Program-made: the position numbers and the translations under genes
Assembly: GCA_017474925.1 (NCBI GenBank)
Contig: JAFVGN010000048.1
Location: 1 to 54,663 of the forward strand
Reading direction: 5' to 3'
DNA: 54,663 nucleotides
DNA from: Prevotella sp.
Lineage (GTDB): Bacteria; Bacteroidota; Bacteroidia; Bacteroidales; Bacteroidaceae
In this document: in pieces, positions 15,223 through 26,063 of the stretch
Layout: each line of letters opens with the position of its first letter
Numbering within the stretch: the stretch's first letter is position 1
The notes under the pieces: generated by a model
What the model was told of the DNA's origin: nothing
The model's input: only the letters and a program-made list of their open reading frames with translations
Databases searched by the model: none

Positions 15223-18119
15223 TGAGCAGAGACAATACTATAAATATATTTGGCGCGCGCGTACATAATTTAAAAAATATAGACGTTGAGATACCACGCC
15301 ATTCCCTAACCGTCATTACAGGACTGAGCGGCAGCGGCAAATCAAGTCTGGCCTTTGATACAATCTTTGCCGAAGGTCAGCGACGATACATAGAGACCTT
15401 CTCGGCCTATGCCCGCAACTTCTTAGGGGGCATGGAGCGTCCTGACGTGGATAAGATTACAGGTTTATCGCCAGTTATCAGCATAGAACAGAAAACCACC
15501 AACAAGAACCCCCGTTCGACGGTAGGAACTACTACGGAAATCTACGACTACATGCGCCTTCTGTATGCCCGAGCTGGCAAGGCGTATAGCTACATGACCG
15601 GTGAGCCGATGGTGAAATATACAGAAGAGAAGGTCATGAACATGATACAGCACGATTATGCTGGGCGCAGGATACTGGTATTGGCTCCCTTAGTACGCAA
15701 CCGTAAAGGCCACTATCGCGAACTGTTTGACAGTATGCGACGCAAGGGTTACCTGCACGTTCGCGTAGACGGAGAAGTGAAGGAGGTCACTCAAGGAATG
15801 AAGGTGGATCGGTATAAGACCCACGACATAGAAGTGGTTGTAGACAAGCTGAAGGTGGAAAGCCAAAGTGCTATGGGACATCCCAGCGAACGACTGAAGA
15901 AGACCGTCCAAATAGCCATGAAACAAGGCGATGGCTTACTCATGATTATGGACTACGAAACGGGCGAAGTGAAGCATTTCTCAAAAAGACTTATGTGTCC
16001 AACAACAGGCATATCTTATAGTGATCCAGCACCTAACACATTTTCGTTCAACTCACCACAAGGGGCATGTCCACGATGTAAGGGGCTGGGATACATCAAC
16101 GAGATAGACCTGACGAAGGTCATTCCCAACCGCAAGCATAGCATCCATGAAGGAGGCATCGTTCCTCTGGGAAAATACAAGAGTCAAATGATCTTCTGGC
16201 AGATTGACGCTATCCTTCATAAGTATGAATGCGAGCTGAAAACACCCATTGAGGAGATTCCAGAGGAGGCACTGAACGAAATTCTCTACGGTTCATTGGA
16301 GAGTGTACGCATCAGCAAGGATTTGGTACACACATCAAGTGACTATTTCGTAGACTTCGACGGCGTAGTGAAATATCTGCGCGCGGTAATGGAAAACGAT
16401 GAGACTGGCAATGCGCAAACGACCCAAAATGCGATAAAGTTCAAGTCGGACAAATGGGCAGATCAGTTTTTGGCCGAGTGTCAATGTCCAGAATGCCGAG
16501 GGCAACGGCTGAACCGTGAAGCACTGTCATATAAAATCGGCGACAAGAACATCTCGGAACTGGCGGTTATGGATTTGTCGGAACTGCGCCAGTGGCTGGA
16601 AGAACTGGAGAACGATGAGGGTTACGGTCCGAAGCTGGACGAGCAGCAACGCCACATCGCCACTGAGATTCTGAAGGAGATACGAACCCGGCTGGATTTC
16701 CTGCTGGAAGTAGGACTAGATTACTTGGCACTGAACCGACAATCTGCGTCTTTGTCAGGCGGTGAGAGCCAACGAATAAGGTTAGCCACACAGATAGGCT
16801 CGCAACTGGTCAACGTCCTATACATTCTGGACGAACCATCGATTGGGCTACACCAGAGAGATAACGACCGGCTGATACAGTCGCTAAAAGCTCTGCGCGA
16901 CCTAGGTAACACCGTCATCGTGGTGGAGCATGACAAAGACATGATGCTGGCAGCAGACTATATCGTAGACATTGGCCCCAAGGCCGGGCGTAAAGGCGGC
17001 GAAGTTGTTTTCCAAGGAACCATTGAAAAAATGTTGAAGACAGACACCATCACGGCAAAGTACCTGAACGGTCAGGAAAAAATAGCGCTGCCCACAAAAC
17101 GCCGTAAAGGCAACGGACATATACTGGCGCTCCACGGATGCCGTGGCAACAATCTGAAGAATGTCGATGTGACATTCCCGCTGGGCAAGCTCATCCTCGT
17201 AACTGGCGTCTCAGGCTCAGGAAAGTCAACGCTTATCAACGAGACACTCTACCCTATTCTATCGAAACACTTCTACCGTTCATTGCAGGCCCCCATGGCC
17301 TACGACTCGATAGAGGGGCTGGAGTATATCGACAAGGTGGTGAATGTTGACCAAAGTCCCATCGGAAGAACACCAAGGTCGAACCCCGCGACGTACACGG
17401 GAGTGTTTTCAGACATACGCACGCTGTTTGTCAATCTGCCGGAGGCACAAATAAGAGGCTATAAGCCCGGACGCTTTTCGTTCAACGTTAAAGGTGGTCG
17501 CTGTGAGACCTGTGGCGGCAACGGCTACAAGACCATCGAGATGAACTTCCTGCCAGACATCCAGGTTCCCTGCGAGACTTGCCACGGCAAACGCTACAAC
17601 CGAGAGACCTTGGAGGTAAGATACAAGGGCAAATCAATAGCCGATGTGTTGGACATGACCATTAACCAAGCTGTGGAGTTCTTTGAGAATGTACCCGACA
17701 TCCTACGAAAGATCAAGACCATACAGGACGTTGGACTGGGTTATATCAAGCTTGGACAACCTTCGACGACGCTCAGCGGCGGCGAGAGCCAGCGTGTAAA
17801 GCTGGCAACAGAACTCTCGAAGAAAGACACGGGTAAGACACTGTACATTCTAGACGAGCCCACTACGGGACTACATTTTGAGGACATCCGCATTTTGATG
17901 GAGGTTCTACAGAAACTGGTGGACCGCGGCAACACGGTAATTGTCATTGAGCACAATCTGGATGTCATCAAACTAGCCGACCATATCATCGACATGGGGC
18001 CAGAAGGCGGACGCAATGGTGGTATGGTTCTGTCTACCGGAACCCCTGAGCAGGTGGCTAGAAGCAAAAAAGGCTTTACTCCCAAGTTCCTAAAAGAAGA
18101 GCTGAAGCGCAGCAAATGA
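15222..18119 (+). CDS. uvrA: Excinuclease ABC subunit A
   Basis: The 965-residue protein is the damage-recognition ATPase of nucleotide excision repair. It has two ABC ATPase modules: Walker [13 protein letters not shown] (about 32-43) with signature [14 protein letters not shown], and Walker [15 protein letters not shown] (about 660-673) with signature [14 protein letters not shown]. Zinc-binding cysteine pairs appear in the insertion region CPRCKGLGY and in CETCGGNGY with [10 protein letters not shown]. The length is normal. It starts on the overlapping TAATG of the sorting-domain gene. UvrB and UvrC genes are not in the window. Confidence 0.98.
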   Translation: MSRDNTINIFGARVHNLKNIDVEIPRHSLTVITGLSGSGKSSLAFDTIFAEGQRRYIETFSAYARNFLGGMERPDVDKITGLSPVISIEQKTTNKNPRSTVGTTTEIYDYMRLLYARAGKAYSYMTGEPMVKYTEEKVMNMIQHDYAGRRILVLAPLVRNRKGHYRELFDSMRRKGYLHVRVDGEVKEVTQGMKVDRYKTHDIEVVVDKLKVESQSAMGHPSERLKKTVQIAMKQGDGLLMIMDYETGEVKHFSKRLMCPTTGISYSDPAPNTFSFNSPQGACPRCKGLGYINEIDLTKVIPNRKHSIHEGGIVPLGKYKSQMIFWQIDAILHKYECELKTPIEEIPEEALNEILYGSLESVRISKDLVHTSSDYFVDFDGVVKYLRAVMENDETGNAQTTQNAIKFKSDKWADQFLAECQCPECRGQRLNREALSYKIGDKNISELAVMDLSELRQWLEELENDEGYGPKLDEQQRHIATEILKEIRTRLDFLLEVGLDYLALNRQSASLSGGESQRIRLATQIGSQLVNVLYILDEPSIGLHQRDNDRLIQSLKALRDLGNTVIVVEHDKDMMLAADYIVDIGPKAGRKGGEVVFQGTIEKMLKTDTITAKYLNGQEKIALPTKRRKGNGHILALHGCRGNNLKNVDVTFPLGKLILVTGVSGSGKSTLINETLYPILSKHFYRSLQAPMAYDSIEGLEYIDKVVNVDQSPIGRTPRSNPATYTGVFSDIRTLFVNLPEAQIRGYKPGRFSFNVKGGRCETCGGNGYKTIEMNFLPDIQVPCETCHGKRYNRETLEVRYKGKSIADVLDMTINQAVEFFENVPDILRKIKTIQDVGLGYIKLGQPSTTLSGGESQRVKLATELSKKDTGKTLYILDEPTTGLHFEDIRILMEVLQKLVDRGNTVIVIEHNLDVIKLADHIIDMGPEGGRNGGMVLSTGTPEQVARSKKGFTPKFLKEELKRSK

Positions 18120-18171
18120 AAATAAAGATTAATTATGCACTAGAAGGTTAAGATAATTGGCATTATTTTCG

Positions 18172-18179
18172 TAATTTTG
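18172..18179 (+). promoter_or_regulatory. -7 promoter element (TAATTTTG) for the peptidase operon
   Basis: TAATTTTG ends 30 bases before the ATG at 18210. It favours that ATG over a non-ATG start at 18177, which would lie inside the promoter. Confidence 0.5.
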
Positions 18180-18209
18180 CAAACAAATTGCAAAATACAA
18201 CAGAATACT

Positions 18210-19607
18210 ATGTTCAATAAAGAAACTTACATCCGTCGCAGGGCAGAACTAAAGCAGTTGGTGGGCAACGGCATCGTCGTGCTTTTCGGTAATAACGAAA
18301 TGCCGTTCAACTACCCAGCTAACACATATGCTCCTATGCGGCAGGACTCATCATTCCTCTATTATTTCGGACAACACCGGGACGGACTGACGGGCATCAT
18401 TGACATTGACAACGACGAAGAGTGGATTTACGGTGACGACATCGATGTTGAAGACATCGTATGGATGGGCTTTACACCATCGGTAGCAGACATGGCAGCA
18501 CAGGTAGGCGTGACCAAAACTGCACCGACAGCTCTGCTGGAGGAGGCGTTCCACAACGCACAGGACAGGCACCAAGCAATCCACTTTCTGCCACCATACC
18601 GCCACGACACGCAGATACAGCTCATGGACCTACTGGACATCCACCCGTCGAAACAGCGTGAAGCAGCATCGATATCTCTCATCAAAGCCGTAGTTAAGAT
18701 GCGTGCCACTAAGGAACCCCAGGAGATAGAAGCCATTGACAGAGCCTGCGATGTGGGCTATGTCATGCATACTACAGCACAGCGCCTCATCAGACCCGGC
18801 ATCACCGAACGCTACATAGCCGGACAGGTAGATGGTATAAGTCGTTCACTGGCCAGCTGTAGGAGCTTTGGCACCATCTTTAGCCAACATGGTGAAATCA
18901 TGCACGGCTGTCCATCTGACGCACCGTTGGAGGAAGGTCGACTGGTGCTATGCGATGCCGGCTGCGAGCTAGATGACTATTGTTCTGACCACACGCGCAC
19001 CATGCCAGTAAACGGCAGATTCACACAGCAACAGCTGGAGATTTACTCCATCGTGGAAGCTTGTCATGACTATGTGCTGGAGGTGGCCAAGCCTGGCATC
19101 AGATACGTGGACGTCCACTTTGCCGTCTGCCGGATGATGACTGAACGACTAAAAGAGCTGGGACTGATGAAAGGCGATACTGATGAGGCTGTACGAGCCG
19201 GTGCCCATGCCATGTTTCTGCCTCACGGACTGGGACACATGATGGGTATGGACGTGCACGACATGGAGGGACTGGGACAAATCTACGTGGGTTTCGATGA
19301 AGAGACTCGTCCCAATCTAGAACAATTCGGTACAAACTGCCTACGCATGGGACGGCGATTGGAAGAAGGTTTTGTGGTGACCGACGAGCCGGGCATCTAT
19401 TTTATACCCGCACTCATAGATGAGTGGAAGGCCAAAGGACATTGCAAGGAGTGGCTAAACTTCGACAAGCTGGAGACATACAAAGACTTTGGCGGCATCC
19501 GCATCGAGGATGACGTGCTGATAACAAAAAACGGATGCCGCTTCTTGGGCGAAAAACGTATACCATACCATCCTAATGAATTGGAAAAATTTATGAACGA
19601 ACAATAA
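18210..19607 (+). CDS. M24B-family Xaa-Pro aminopeptidase (aminopeptidase P type)
   Basis: The 465-residue cytoplasmic metallopeptidase removes N-terminal residues that precede proline. An aminopeptidase P N-terminal domain (about 5-140) is followed by the pita-bread catalytic domain. Its dinuclear metal ligands are visible: CDAGCELDDYCSDHTRTMP (two Asp, about 248-266), the His in FLPHGLGHMMGMDVHDMEG (about 336-354), the Glu in VTDEPGIYF (about 391) and the Glu in GIRIEDDVL (about 432). The ATG at 18210 is chosen because the promoter is just upstream. It is first in a transcript with a C1 peptidase and a YhcH-like protein, suggesting a peptide-use operon. Confidence 0.93.
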   Translation: MFNKETYIRRRAELKQLVGNGIVVLFGNNEMPFNYPANTYAPMRQDSSFLYYFGQHRDGLTGIIDIDNDEEWIYGDDIDVEDIVWMGFTPSVADMAAQVGVTKTAPTALLEEAFHNAQDRHQAIHFLPPYRHDTQIQLMDLLDIHPSKQREAASISLIKAVVKMRATKEPQEIEAIDRACDVGYVMHTTAQRLIRPGITERYIAGQVDGISRSLASCRSFGTIFSQHGEIMHGCPSDAPLEEGRLVLCDAGCELDDYCSDHTRTMPVNGRFTQQQLEIYSIVEACHDYVLEVAKPGIRYVDVHFAVCRMMTERLKELGLMKGDTDEAVRAGAHAMFLPHGLGHMMGMDVHDMEGLGQIYVGFDEETRPNLEQFGTNCLRMGRRLEEGFVVTDEPGIYFIPALIDEWKAKGHCKEWLNFDKLETYKDFGGIRIEDDVLITKNGCRFLGEKRIPYHPNELEKFMNEQ

Positions 19608-19619
19608 TAATTACCAAGT

Positions 19620-20816
19620 ATGAAGAAACTTTTGACAATTGCGCTACTAGCCTTTGTAGCCATTGGCGCGCAGGCAGAGGAAAAAGACTCTGTCAACAAA
19701 AACAAGCCAGTTTTCACCGTCATCAAGGAGAACCCTATCACCAGTATCAAGGATCAGAACCGCAGCGGTACATGCTGGGACTACTCAACACTATCGTTCT
19801 TCGAGTCGGAAATCCTGAAAAAAACAGGCAAGACCTATGACCTCTGCGAGAGTTTCGTAGCCAATAAGACCTATATGGACCGAGCCATACAGGTGGTACG
19901 CTTGCATGGCGACTGTCAGTTTGCACAGGGCGGTTCGGCAGAAGACCCGCTTTACTGCCTGAAACACTACGGCATCTGCCCTGAACAGGCCATGCCATTC
20001 CCTGGTTCGCTGTATGGCGACTCATTAAACAACTTCAACGAGTTCTTCTCGCTGTTAGAGCCATATGTGAACGCCATTGCCACAAATAAGGCCAAGAAAA
20101 TCTCCTCACAGTGGAAGGTTGGGCTGCAGGGTATCTTAGATGCCTATCTAGGCAAGTGTCCTGAGACCTTCACCTACGAGGGTAAAACCTATAACCCACA
20201 GTCGTTTGCCGCATCGTTGGGACTTAACTTCGATGACTATGTCAGCATTACCAGTTATACTCACCACCCGTTCTATACGGCCTTTGCCGTTGAGGTGCAG
20301 GACAACTGGCGCAACCCGCTGAGCTATAACGTACCCATTGAGGATCTGCAACGCATCTTCGATTATGCCGTAGACCAGGGTTATACCGTAGCCTGGGGCG
20401 GCGATGTCTCGGAGGACGGCTTCACAAGAAAGGGGCTGGCTTATTCCATCGATGCCAAAGCACAGTCACTACAGGGCAGTGATATGGCAAAATGGTTGAA
20501 AATGACACCTGCTAAGAAGCGTGACATCATTGACTCTCTTGGCTGCAACGTTCCTGAGATTGTTCCCACTCAGGAAATGCGACAGGAGCGTTTCGACAAC
20601 TGGGAGTTGACCGACGACCACGGCATGCAGATTTATGGTATTGCCAAAGACCAGAACGGCAAAGAGTACTACATGGTGAAGAACTCATGGGGCGAAAGCG
20701 GTGACTACAAGGGTATCTGGTACATGACCAAGGCCTTCATCGTTGCCAACACAATGGACTTCCTCATCAACAAAAACGCCATTCCCAAGGATATCCGCAA
20801 GAAGTTGGGACTGTAG
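19620..20816 (+). CDS. C1-family cysteine peptidase (bleomycin hydrolase/PepC-like), secreted
   Basis: The 398-residue protein has a signal peptide (KKLLTIALLAFVAIGAQA, 1-19). The papain-like catalytic residues are in the expected order: Cys in DQNRSGTCWDYSTLSFFE (about 43-60), His in DDHGMQIYGIAK (about 338-349) and Asn in YYMVKNSWGESGDYKG (about 356-371). This matches the aminopeptidase C/bleomycin hydrolase branch, although the signal peptide places it outside the cytoplasm, as is common in Bacteroidetes. It lies 12 bases after the M24 peptidase gene. Confidence 0.9.
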   Translation: MKKLLTIALLAFVAIGAQAEEKDSVNKNKPVFTVIKENPITSIKDQNRSGTCWDYSTLSFFESEILKKTGKTYDLCESFVANKTYMDRAIQVVRLHGDCQFAQGGSAEDPLYCLKHYGICPEQAMPFPGSLYGDSLNNFNEFFSLLEPYVNAIATNKAKKISSQWKVGLQGILDAYLGKCPETFTYEGKTYNPQSFAASLGLNFDDYVSITSYTHHPFYTAFAVEVQDNWRNPLSYNVPIEDLQRIFDYAVDQGYTVAWGGDVSEDGFTRKGLAYSIDAKAQSLQGSDMAKWLKMTPAKKRDIIDSLGCNVPEIVPTQEMRQERFDNWELTDDHGMQIYGIAKDQNGKEYYMVKNSWGESGDYKGIWYMTKAFIVANTMDFLINKNAIPKDIRKKLGL

Positions 20817-20831
20817 TGCCTGTTCATTGAT

Positions 20832-21431
20832 ATGAAAAGACTTATAGTAATGATGGTGCTAGCTGTAATGACGATGAGCATAGCAGCACAAACGGAAAAG
20901 GAGGCCAGACAATGGTTGAAACAGGGAGAATGGCGTAATGGCTTTACAAAAGCAAAACCTCATAAAACGCTTAACACCAAAGAGTTTCAAGAACAATACA
21001 AGAAGAATACGGCCCAGTGGCAGGCCTTATTCCGCTGGTTGGAAGAAACTGACTTACAAATCATTGCAAAGGGAAAACATCCTATACCGAACTCGACACT
21101 GACAGCCAGTGTAGAAGACTCAAGCAACCAACCATTGGAAGAGCGAAACACTGAGAGCCACAAACGGAAGGCAGACTTCCAACTAGTGGTCAGTGGCACC
21201 GAAGGCTTTGCCTTGCTGGATCACGAGACAAGTACCGTCAGCGTACCATATGATGAGAAAAAAGACGTGATGCGCTATACTTACGATAAAGAGAGAACCC
21301 ATTTCTTTGAAGTGAAAGGTGGGCAGTTCGTTATTTTCTTTCCATCCGACTGGCATATTGCTAAAATACAAACCAAGAAGAAAGACCAGAACATCCGTGT
21401 GATTGTTGTCAAGATGGACTATATTGAGTAA
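20832..21431 (+). CDS. YhcH/YjgK/YiaL (DUF386)-family protein, secreted
   Basis: The 199-residue protein has a signal peptide (LIVMMVLAVMTMSIAAQ, about 3-19). Its C-terminal cupin-like region ends in FVIFFPSDWHIAKIQ (about 174-188), the metal-binding signature of the YhcH/YjgK/YiaL family. Members are linked to sugar or sialic acid metabolism but their reaction is unclear. Here it is last in an operon with two peptidases, 15 bases after the C1 peptidase, so its substrate may differ from the usual sugars. Confidence 0.75.
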   Translation: MKRLIVMMVLAVMTMSIAAQTEKEARQWLKQGEWRNGFTKAKPHKTLNTKEFQEQYKKNTAQWQALFRWLEETDLQIIAKGKHPIPNSTLTASVEDSSNQPLEERNTESHKRKADFQLVVSGTEGFALLDHETSTVSVPYDEKKDVMRYTYDKERTHFFEVKGGQFVIFFPSDWHIAKIQTKKKDQNIRVIVVKMDYIE

Positions 21432-21453
21432 AGTATTCACCCTTTTTGTGGTA

Positions 21454-21501
21454 AAAAAAACGGAATATCTGTTAATTTTTTAGCAGATATTCCGTTTTTT
21501 T
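21454..21501. terminator. Strong bidirectional hairpin terminator upstream of recJ
   Basis: An 18-base perfect stem (21454-21471 with 21484-21501) encloses a 12-base loop. It ends in seven A on one side and seven T on the other. It closes the peptidase operon and sits just before the recJ promoter. Confidence 0.92.
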
Positions 21502-21513
21502 GAATTTTATTCG

Positions 21514-21521
21514 TAACTTTG
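21514..21521 (+). promoter_or_regulatory. -7 promoter element (TAACTTTG) for recJ-recQ
   Basis: TAACTTTG lies 63 bases before the recJ start and 12 bases after the terminator stem. The -33 region overlaps the right arm of that hairpin. Confidence 0.5.
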
Positions 21522-21584
21522 GCACGTATTATATGCTAACGCCTACCAATACACCAAAGCGAAAGAAAATAAAAACAAATATAA

Positions 21585-23315
21585 ATGCAATTTAAATGGA
21601 ATTACGAACCACCAACATCAGAGAGACAGCAAGCGGCTAAGGAACTAGCCGAGAAAATCGGCATGAGCCCAACCCTCGCCTCCTTGCTTATTCAACGCGG
21701 CATTCGTACAGAGAGTGCAGCAAAACGGTTCTTCCGCCCCATGCTCAATGAGCTGATAGACCCGTTCCTCATGAATGACATGGATTTGGCAGTAGACCGT
21801 TTGAACGATGCCATGGGCCGCAAAGAGCGCATCATGGTGTATGGCGACTACGACGTTGATGGTTGTACGGCAGTAGCTTTGGTGTATAAGTTTCTGCAGC
21901 AGTTCTATTCTAATATGGAATACTATATCCCAGACCGCTATGAAGAGGGATATGGTGTCAGTTACAAGGGAATAGACTACGCAGCAGAAGCAGGTGTGAA
22001 ACTTATTATTGTACTCGATTGCGGTATTAAGGCAATCGATGAAATTACGTATGCGAAGGAGCGTGGCATAGACTTCATCATATGTGACCACCATGTCCCT
22101 GACGATGTGATGCCGCCAGCGGTTGCCATACTCAATCCGAAGCGCGAGAACTCATCGTATCCCTACCACCATCTCTCGGGATGCGGTGTAGGTTTCAAGT
22201 TTATGCAGGCATTTGCCAAAAACAACGGCATACCGTTTTCTCGGCTCATTCCGCTGCTTGACTTTTGTGCCTTAAGTATAGCCGCAGACTTGGTACCCAT
22301 AGATGGTGAGAATCGTACGCTGGCTTTCCATGGACTGAAACAACTTAACCAGGCACCATCGGTTGGACTGAAAGCCATTATCGAGATTTGCGGACTGACC
22401 AACCGTGAACTGACCATGAGCGATATTATGTTCAAAATAGGTCCCCGAATTAATGCCTCGGGACGTATGCAGAACGGTACGGAGACTGTGACATTATTGG
22501 TGGAGAAGGACTTAAAAAAGGCACTCATGGAAGCTACCCGTATCAACGAGTATAACGACCAACGACGTGACGTGGACAAGCAAATGACCGAAGAAGCCAA
22601 CGAGATTGTAGAACGGCTAGAAAGCCAAAGCCACCAGAAAAGCATTGTTTTGTACGACGAGGGGTGGAAGAAAGGCGTGGTGGGCATTGTGGCCTCACGA
22701 CTGACGGAACTCTACTTCCGACCAACGGTGGTATTGACAATCATCAACGGCGTGGCATCGGGTTCTGCACGCTCCGTAGCAGGATTTGACATCTATGAAG
22801 CCATTAAGTCTTGCCGTGACTTGCTGGAGAATTTCGGAGGTCACACCTATGCTGTTGGATTAACCATGAAGCAGGAGAACATCTCGGAGTTCAGACGCCG
22901 CTTCCAAGAGTATGTTGCCAACCACATTATGCCCGAGCAGACCCAACAGACGTTGGACATAGACATGGAGCTGGACTTTCAACATATCAACAAGCGACTG
23001 CTGAATGAGCTGAAGAAACTGGCTCCACACGGTCCGGGCAACGAAAAACCGCTGTTCATCACCCGTAACGTCTACGACTACGGAACGTCAAAGGTTGTCG
23101 GACGGCATCAGGAACATATCAAGCTGGAACTAGTAGACTCCAAGTCGGCTGTAGTCATGAATGGCATAGCCTTCGGACAGAGTGCCGCTGCGCGATATAT
23201 CAAATCAAAACGCTCATTCGATATTGTATATACCATTGAGGAGAACAGTTACAAGCGTGGCGAAATACAGTTGCAGATAGAGGATATCCGTCCCTCGGAA
23301 GATGAGCAGCTATAA
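21585..23315 (+). CDS. recJ: Single-stranded-DNA-specific 5'-3' exonuclease RecJ
   Basis: The 576-residue enzyme degrades single-stranded DNA 5' to 3' in recombination and mismatch repair. The DHH-family metal motifs are present: VYGDYDVDGCTAVALVYKF (about 85-103), VLDCGIKAIDEI (about 144) and FIICDHHVPDDV (about 164-175). The DHHA1 part shows ARSVAGFDIYEAIKSC and FGGHTYAVGLTMK (about 418-430). An OB-fold region ends the protein. Its stop lies inside the recQ gene (14-base overlap), so RecJ and RecQ are translationally coupled, which fits their shared role in end resection. Confidence 0.97.
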   Translation: MQFKWNYEPPTSERQQAAKELAEKIGMSPTLASLLIQRGIRTESAAKRFFRPMLNELIDPFLMNDMDLAVDRLNDAMGRKERIMVYGDYDVDGCTAVALVYKFLQQFYSNMEYYIPDRYEEGYGVSYKGIDYAAEAGVKLIIVLDCGIKAIDEITYAKERGIDFIICDHHVPDDVMPPAVAILNPKRENSSYPYHHLSGCGVGFKFMQAFAKNNGIPFSRLIPLLDFCALSIAADLVPIDGENRTLAFHGLKQLNQAPSVGLKAIIEICGLTNRELTMSDIMFKIGPRINASGRMQNGTETVTLLVEKDLKKALMEATRINEYNDQRRDVDKQMTEEANEIVERLESQSHQKSIVLYDEGWKKGVVGIVASRLTELYFRPTVVLTIINGVASGSARSVAGFDIYEAIKSCRDLLENFGGHTYAVGLTMKQENISEFRRRFQEYVANHIMPEQTQQTLDIDMELDFQHINKRLLNELKKLAPHGPGNEKPLFITRNVYDYGTSKVVGRHQEHIKLELVDSKSAVVMNGIAFGQSAAARYIKSKRSFDIVYTIEENSYKRGEIQLQIEDIRPSEDEQL

Positions 23316-25218
23316 GGAGATTCTGAAACACTATTGGGGCTACGATGATTTCCGCGGTATTCAGCGCGAAATCATTGAGTCGATAGGTAGTGGTCACGAC
23401 ACCCTAGGGTTAATGCCTACGGGTGGCGGAAAATCGATAACGTTTCAAGTGCCTGCTATGGCAAGAGAGGGAGTATGCATCGTTATCACCCCCCTCATTG
23501 CCCTAATGAAAGACCAAGTGAACCATCTTCACCGTATCGGCATACGAGCTGATGCCATCTACAGCGGTATGCAACACAATGACATACTGCGTGTACTCGA
23601 GAACTGCATCCTAGGAAGCACCAAACTACTCTATGTTTCACCAGAGAGGCTTGCGTCACAACTATTTCAGAAGAAACTATCACACATGCAAGTGTCGTTC
23701 ATTACCGTGGACGAGGCTCACTGCATTTCTCAGTGGGGCTACGACTTCCGTCCCAGCTATCTAGAGATAGCAAACATACGCCACCTGATGCCTGATATCC
23801 CAGTGCTTGCACTCACGGCTACAGCCACTCCGCATGTAGTAGATGACATTTGTGAAAAACTTTCTATCAGGAAGAATCCCAAAGAGCACGGCTTTGCCGT
23901 CTTCCGCATGTCATTCGAACGCAAGAACCTGGCCTATATTGTTCGCAATACACCAGACAAGCACTATGAACTGATTCACATTCTGGAAGAACAGGATGGT
24001 GCTGCCATTGTCTATGTGCGCAGTCGACGACATGCCCGCGAAATTGCCGAACATCTAACAGAGGCTGGACTTCGTGCCACATTCTACCATGCTGGACTGG
24101 ACCACGCTGAGAAAGACAGCCGTCAGCGTGACTGGCAGCACGACCGCGTGCGCATTATGGTAGCGACCAATGCCTTCGGCATGGGCATAGACAAACCCGA
24201 CGTCCGCAACGTAATACATTACGACTGTCCAGACTCGCTGGAGTCATACTTCCAAGAAGCCGGCCGCGCAGGTCGTGACGGCCAGCCTGCGAAAGCAATC
24301 CTTCTGTACAACAAAAGTGACAATGGCAAGCTGAAGAAGCGCATCGACGACACTTTTCCCGCGCGCGAATATATAAAAGAGGTATATGAACATCTGGCCT
24401 TTTACTACCAGATAGCCACAGGCGACGGCTATGGAGTATCACACGAATTCAATATTGACGAGTTCTGCCAGCGCTTCCGCCACTTCCCCATACGCGTACA
24501 TGCAGCACTACAGATTCTGCAACGTGCTGGCTACATAGACTACGACGAAGAGGCTGATCATCAGGCACGAGTGCGCTTTGTGGTAAGGCGCGAGGAACTA
24601 TACCGACTGGAACAGGTGTCGCCACAGGAAGACCGCGTAATCATTGCGCTGCTACGCAACTACGGTGGACTATTTGCCGACTACGGTTATATTGACGAGA
24701 GCGTTGTGGCACAGCAGGCCGGACTAACGCAGCCACAAACATACGACGTGCTGAAAGCACTAGCCCAGCGGCATCTCATAGACTTCATCCCCCGCAAGCA
24801 GGTACCCTTCATCCGCTACCTTCAGCGCCGCGAGGACAAAGAGCACATACTGCTGCCCCGTACAATCTACGAAGACCGATTAGAGCAGTACCGCCAGCGC
24901 ATTGAAGCAATGCTCAGCTATGCCCAGGACAATAGCCGGTGTCGTTCACGGCAACTACTGGCATACTTTGGAGAAACGACTACTCAGAACTGTCATCAGT
25001 GTGATGTCTGTCTGGCGAATGAGGGCCGGCTAGTCACTCAGAAGGGACTAACAAAAGCCCGACAGAAAATCTTAGCCATGCTAGCCGACAAGCAGCAACA
25101 CTACCTGATAGAACTCTTCCGTCTCAAACTGTCTACGGAAGAGCTGAATGCTGCACTGACTTACTTAGTACAAGAAGAATTTGTTTACCAAGAAGACGGA
25201 ATGTTATGGGTCAAGTGA
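23302..25218 (+). CDS. recQ: ATP-dependent DNA helicase RecQ
   Basis: The 638-residue superfamily 2 helicase has motif I MPTGGGKSITFQ (about 36-47), the DEAH box with the RecQ aromatic loop VDEAHCISQWGYDFRPSYLE (about 137-156) and motif VI YFQEAGRAGRDGQP (about 315-328). After the helicase core come a winged-helix-like region and a cysteine cluster (CRSRQLLAYFGE and CHQCDVC, about 550-575) that binds zinc, then a short C-terminal domain in place of a clear HRDC. The start overlaps recJ by 14 bases. Only 13 bases separate its stop from the converging inositol monophosphatase gene, and no hairpin is visible there. Confidence 0.96.
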   Translation: MSSYKEILKHYWGYDDFRGIQREIIESIGSGHDTLGLMPTGGGKSITFQVPAMAREGVCIVITPLIALMKDQVNHLHRIGIRADAIYSGMQHNDILRVLENCILGSTKLLYVSPERLASQLFQKKLSHMQVSFITVDEAHCISQWGYDFRPSYLEIANIRHLMPDIPVLALTATATPHVVDDICEKLSIRKNPKEHGFAVFRMSFERKNLAYIVRNTPDKHYELIHILEEQDGAAIVYVRSRRHAREIAEHLTEAGLRATFYHAGLDHAEKDSRQRDWQHDRVRIMVATNAFGMGIDKPDVRNVIHYDCPDSLESYFQEAGRAGRDGQPAKAILLYNKSDNGKLKKRIDDTFPAREYIKEVYEHLAFYYQIATGDGYGVSHEFNIDEFCQRFRHFPIRVHAALQILQRAGYIDYDEEADHQARVRFVVRREELYRLEQVSPQEDRVIIALLRNYGGLFADYGYIDESVVAQQAGLTQPQTYDVLKALAQRHLIDFIPRKQVPFIRYLQRREDKEHILLPRTIYEDRLEQYRQRIEAMLSYAQDNSRCRSRQLLAYFGETTTQNCHQCDVCLANEGRLVTQKGLTKARQKILAMLADKQQHYLIELFRLKLSTEELNAALTYLVQEEFVYQEDGMLWVK

Positions 25219-25231
25219 CCAACAATGCACA

Positions 25232-26032
25232 TCAGACACTCAAGGCGATGCCTTGCAATAGATCTGCATGTACCACACCATTAGTTGCCACCACGCTGTC
25301 GCCCTCGACGAAATATTCATCACCGTCGTAGTTGGTTACCCGTCCACCGGCTTCGCGAACGATGAGTGCACCTGCCATATAGTCCCACTGACCAATATAC
25401 CTCTCGGCATAAGCATCCAGTCTTCCGGCAGCTACAAAACAGAGGGCGATGGCAGCAGAGCCAATCATGCGAATACTACCAACATGGCCATAAAAGTGTT
25501 GTATAAGATGCTGTATTATAGGGAGATAAGCAGTACTGTTATAGGGAAGTTGAAGACATACCAAGGCATCGCTAATGGCATTATGACCCACGCTGATAGG
25601 ACAACCATTCAGATAAGCACCACCACCCTGCCAGGCATAGAAGCACTCATCGGCACATACCTCATAGACAACTCCGACCACAATCTCCTTATCACGCATA
25701 AGTGCTATGGAAACGGCATAAGGGACAAAGCCATGAATGAAGTTAGTAGTACCGTCCAGCGGATCGACCACCCAAGTAAAGTCAGAATACTGAGTACTGA
25801 CATCAGCAATTGCAGTCCCTTCCTCGGTGATAAAGCCTGCCTCGGGCAACACCTCGCGCAAGGCCTGGACAATACGTCTTTCGGATCCCTTATCTACATA
25901 AGAAACATAATCATGAGCATGTTTGCACTCAACTGCCTCAAACGAGAAGCCCTGGCGCTCCTCTCGAATATAAGAACCCGCCTCGCGGGCTATCTCACAC
26001 ACGAGGCGGGTTATAGTTTCAAGATTCTCCAT
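25232..26032 (-). CDS. Inositol monophosphatase family protein
   Basis: The 266-residue enzyme has both family signatures: the metal-binding WVVDPLDGTTNFIHGFVP (about 89-106) and the C-terminal WDYMAGALIVREAGGRV (about 213-229), plus FITEEG (about 66-71). These Mg-dependent phosphatases act on inositol phosphate, sugar phosphates or 3'-phosphoadenosine 5'-phosphate, so the substrate is open. It lies 31 bases downstream of ilvC on the same strand and could be read from the ilvC promoter. Confidence 0.93.
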   Translation of the reverse strand: MENLETITRLVCEIAREAGSYIREERQGFSFEAVECKHAHDYVSYVDKGSERRIVQALREVLPEAGFITEEGTAIADVSTQYSDFTWVVDPLDGTTNFIHGFVPYAVSIALMRDKEIVVGVVYEVCADECFYAWQGGGAYLNGCPISVGHNAISDALVCLQLPYNSTAYLPIIQHLIQHFYGHVGSIRMIGSAAIALCFVAAGRLDAYAERYIGQWDYMAGALIVREAGGRVTNYDGDEYFVEGDSVVATNGVVHADLLQGIALSV

Positions 26033-26063
26033 TAAAATCTTATTTCCTTACATCAGACATCAA

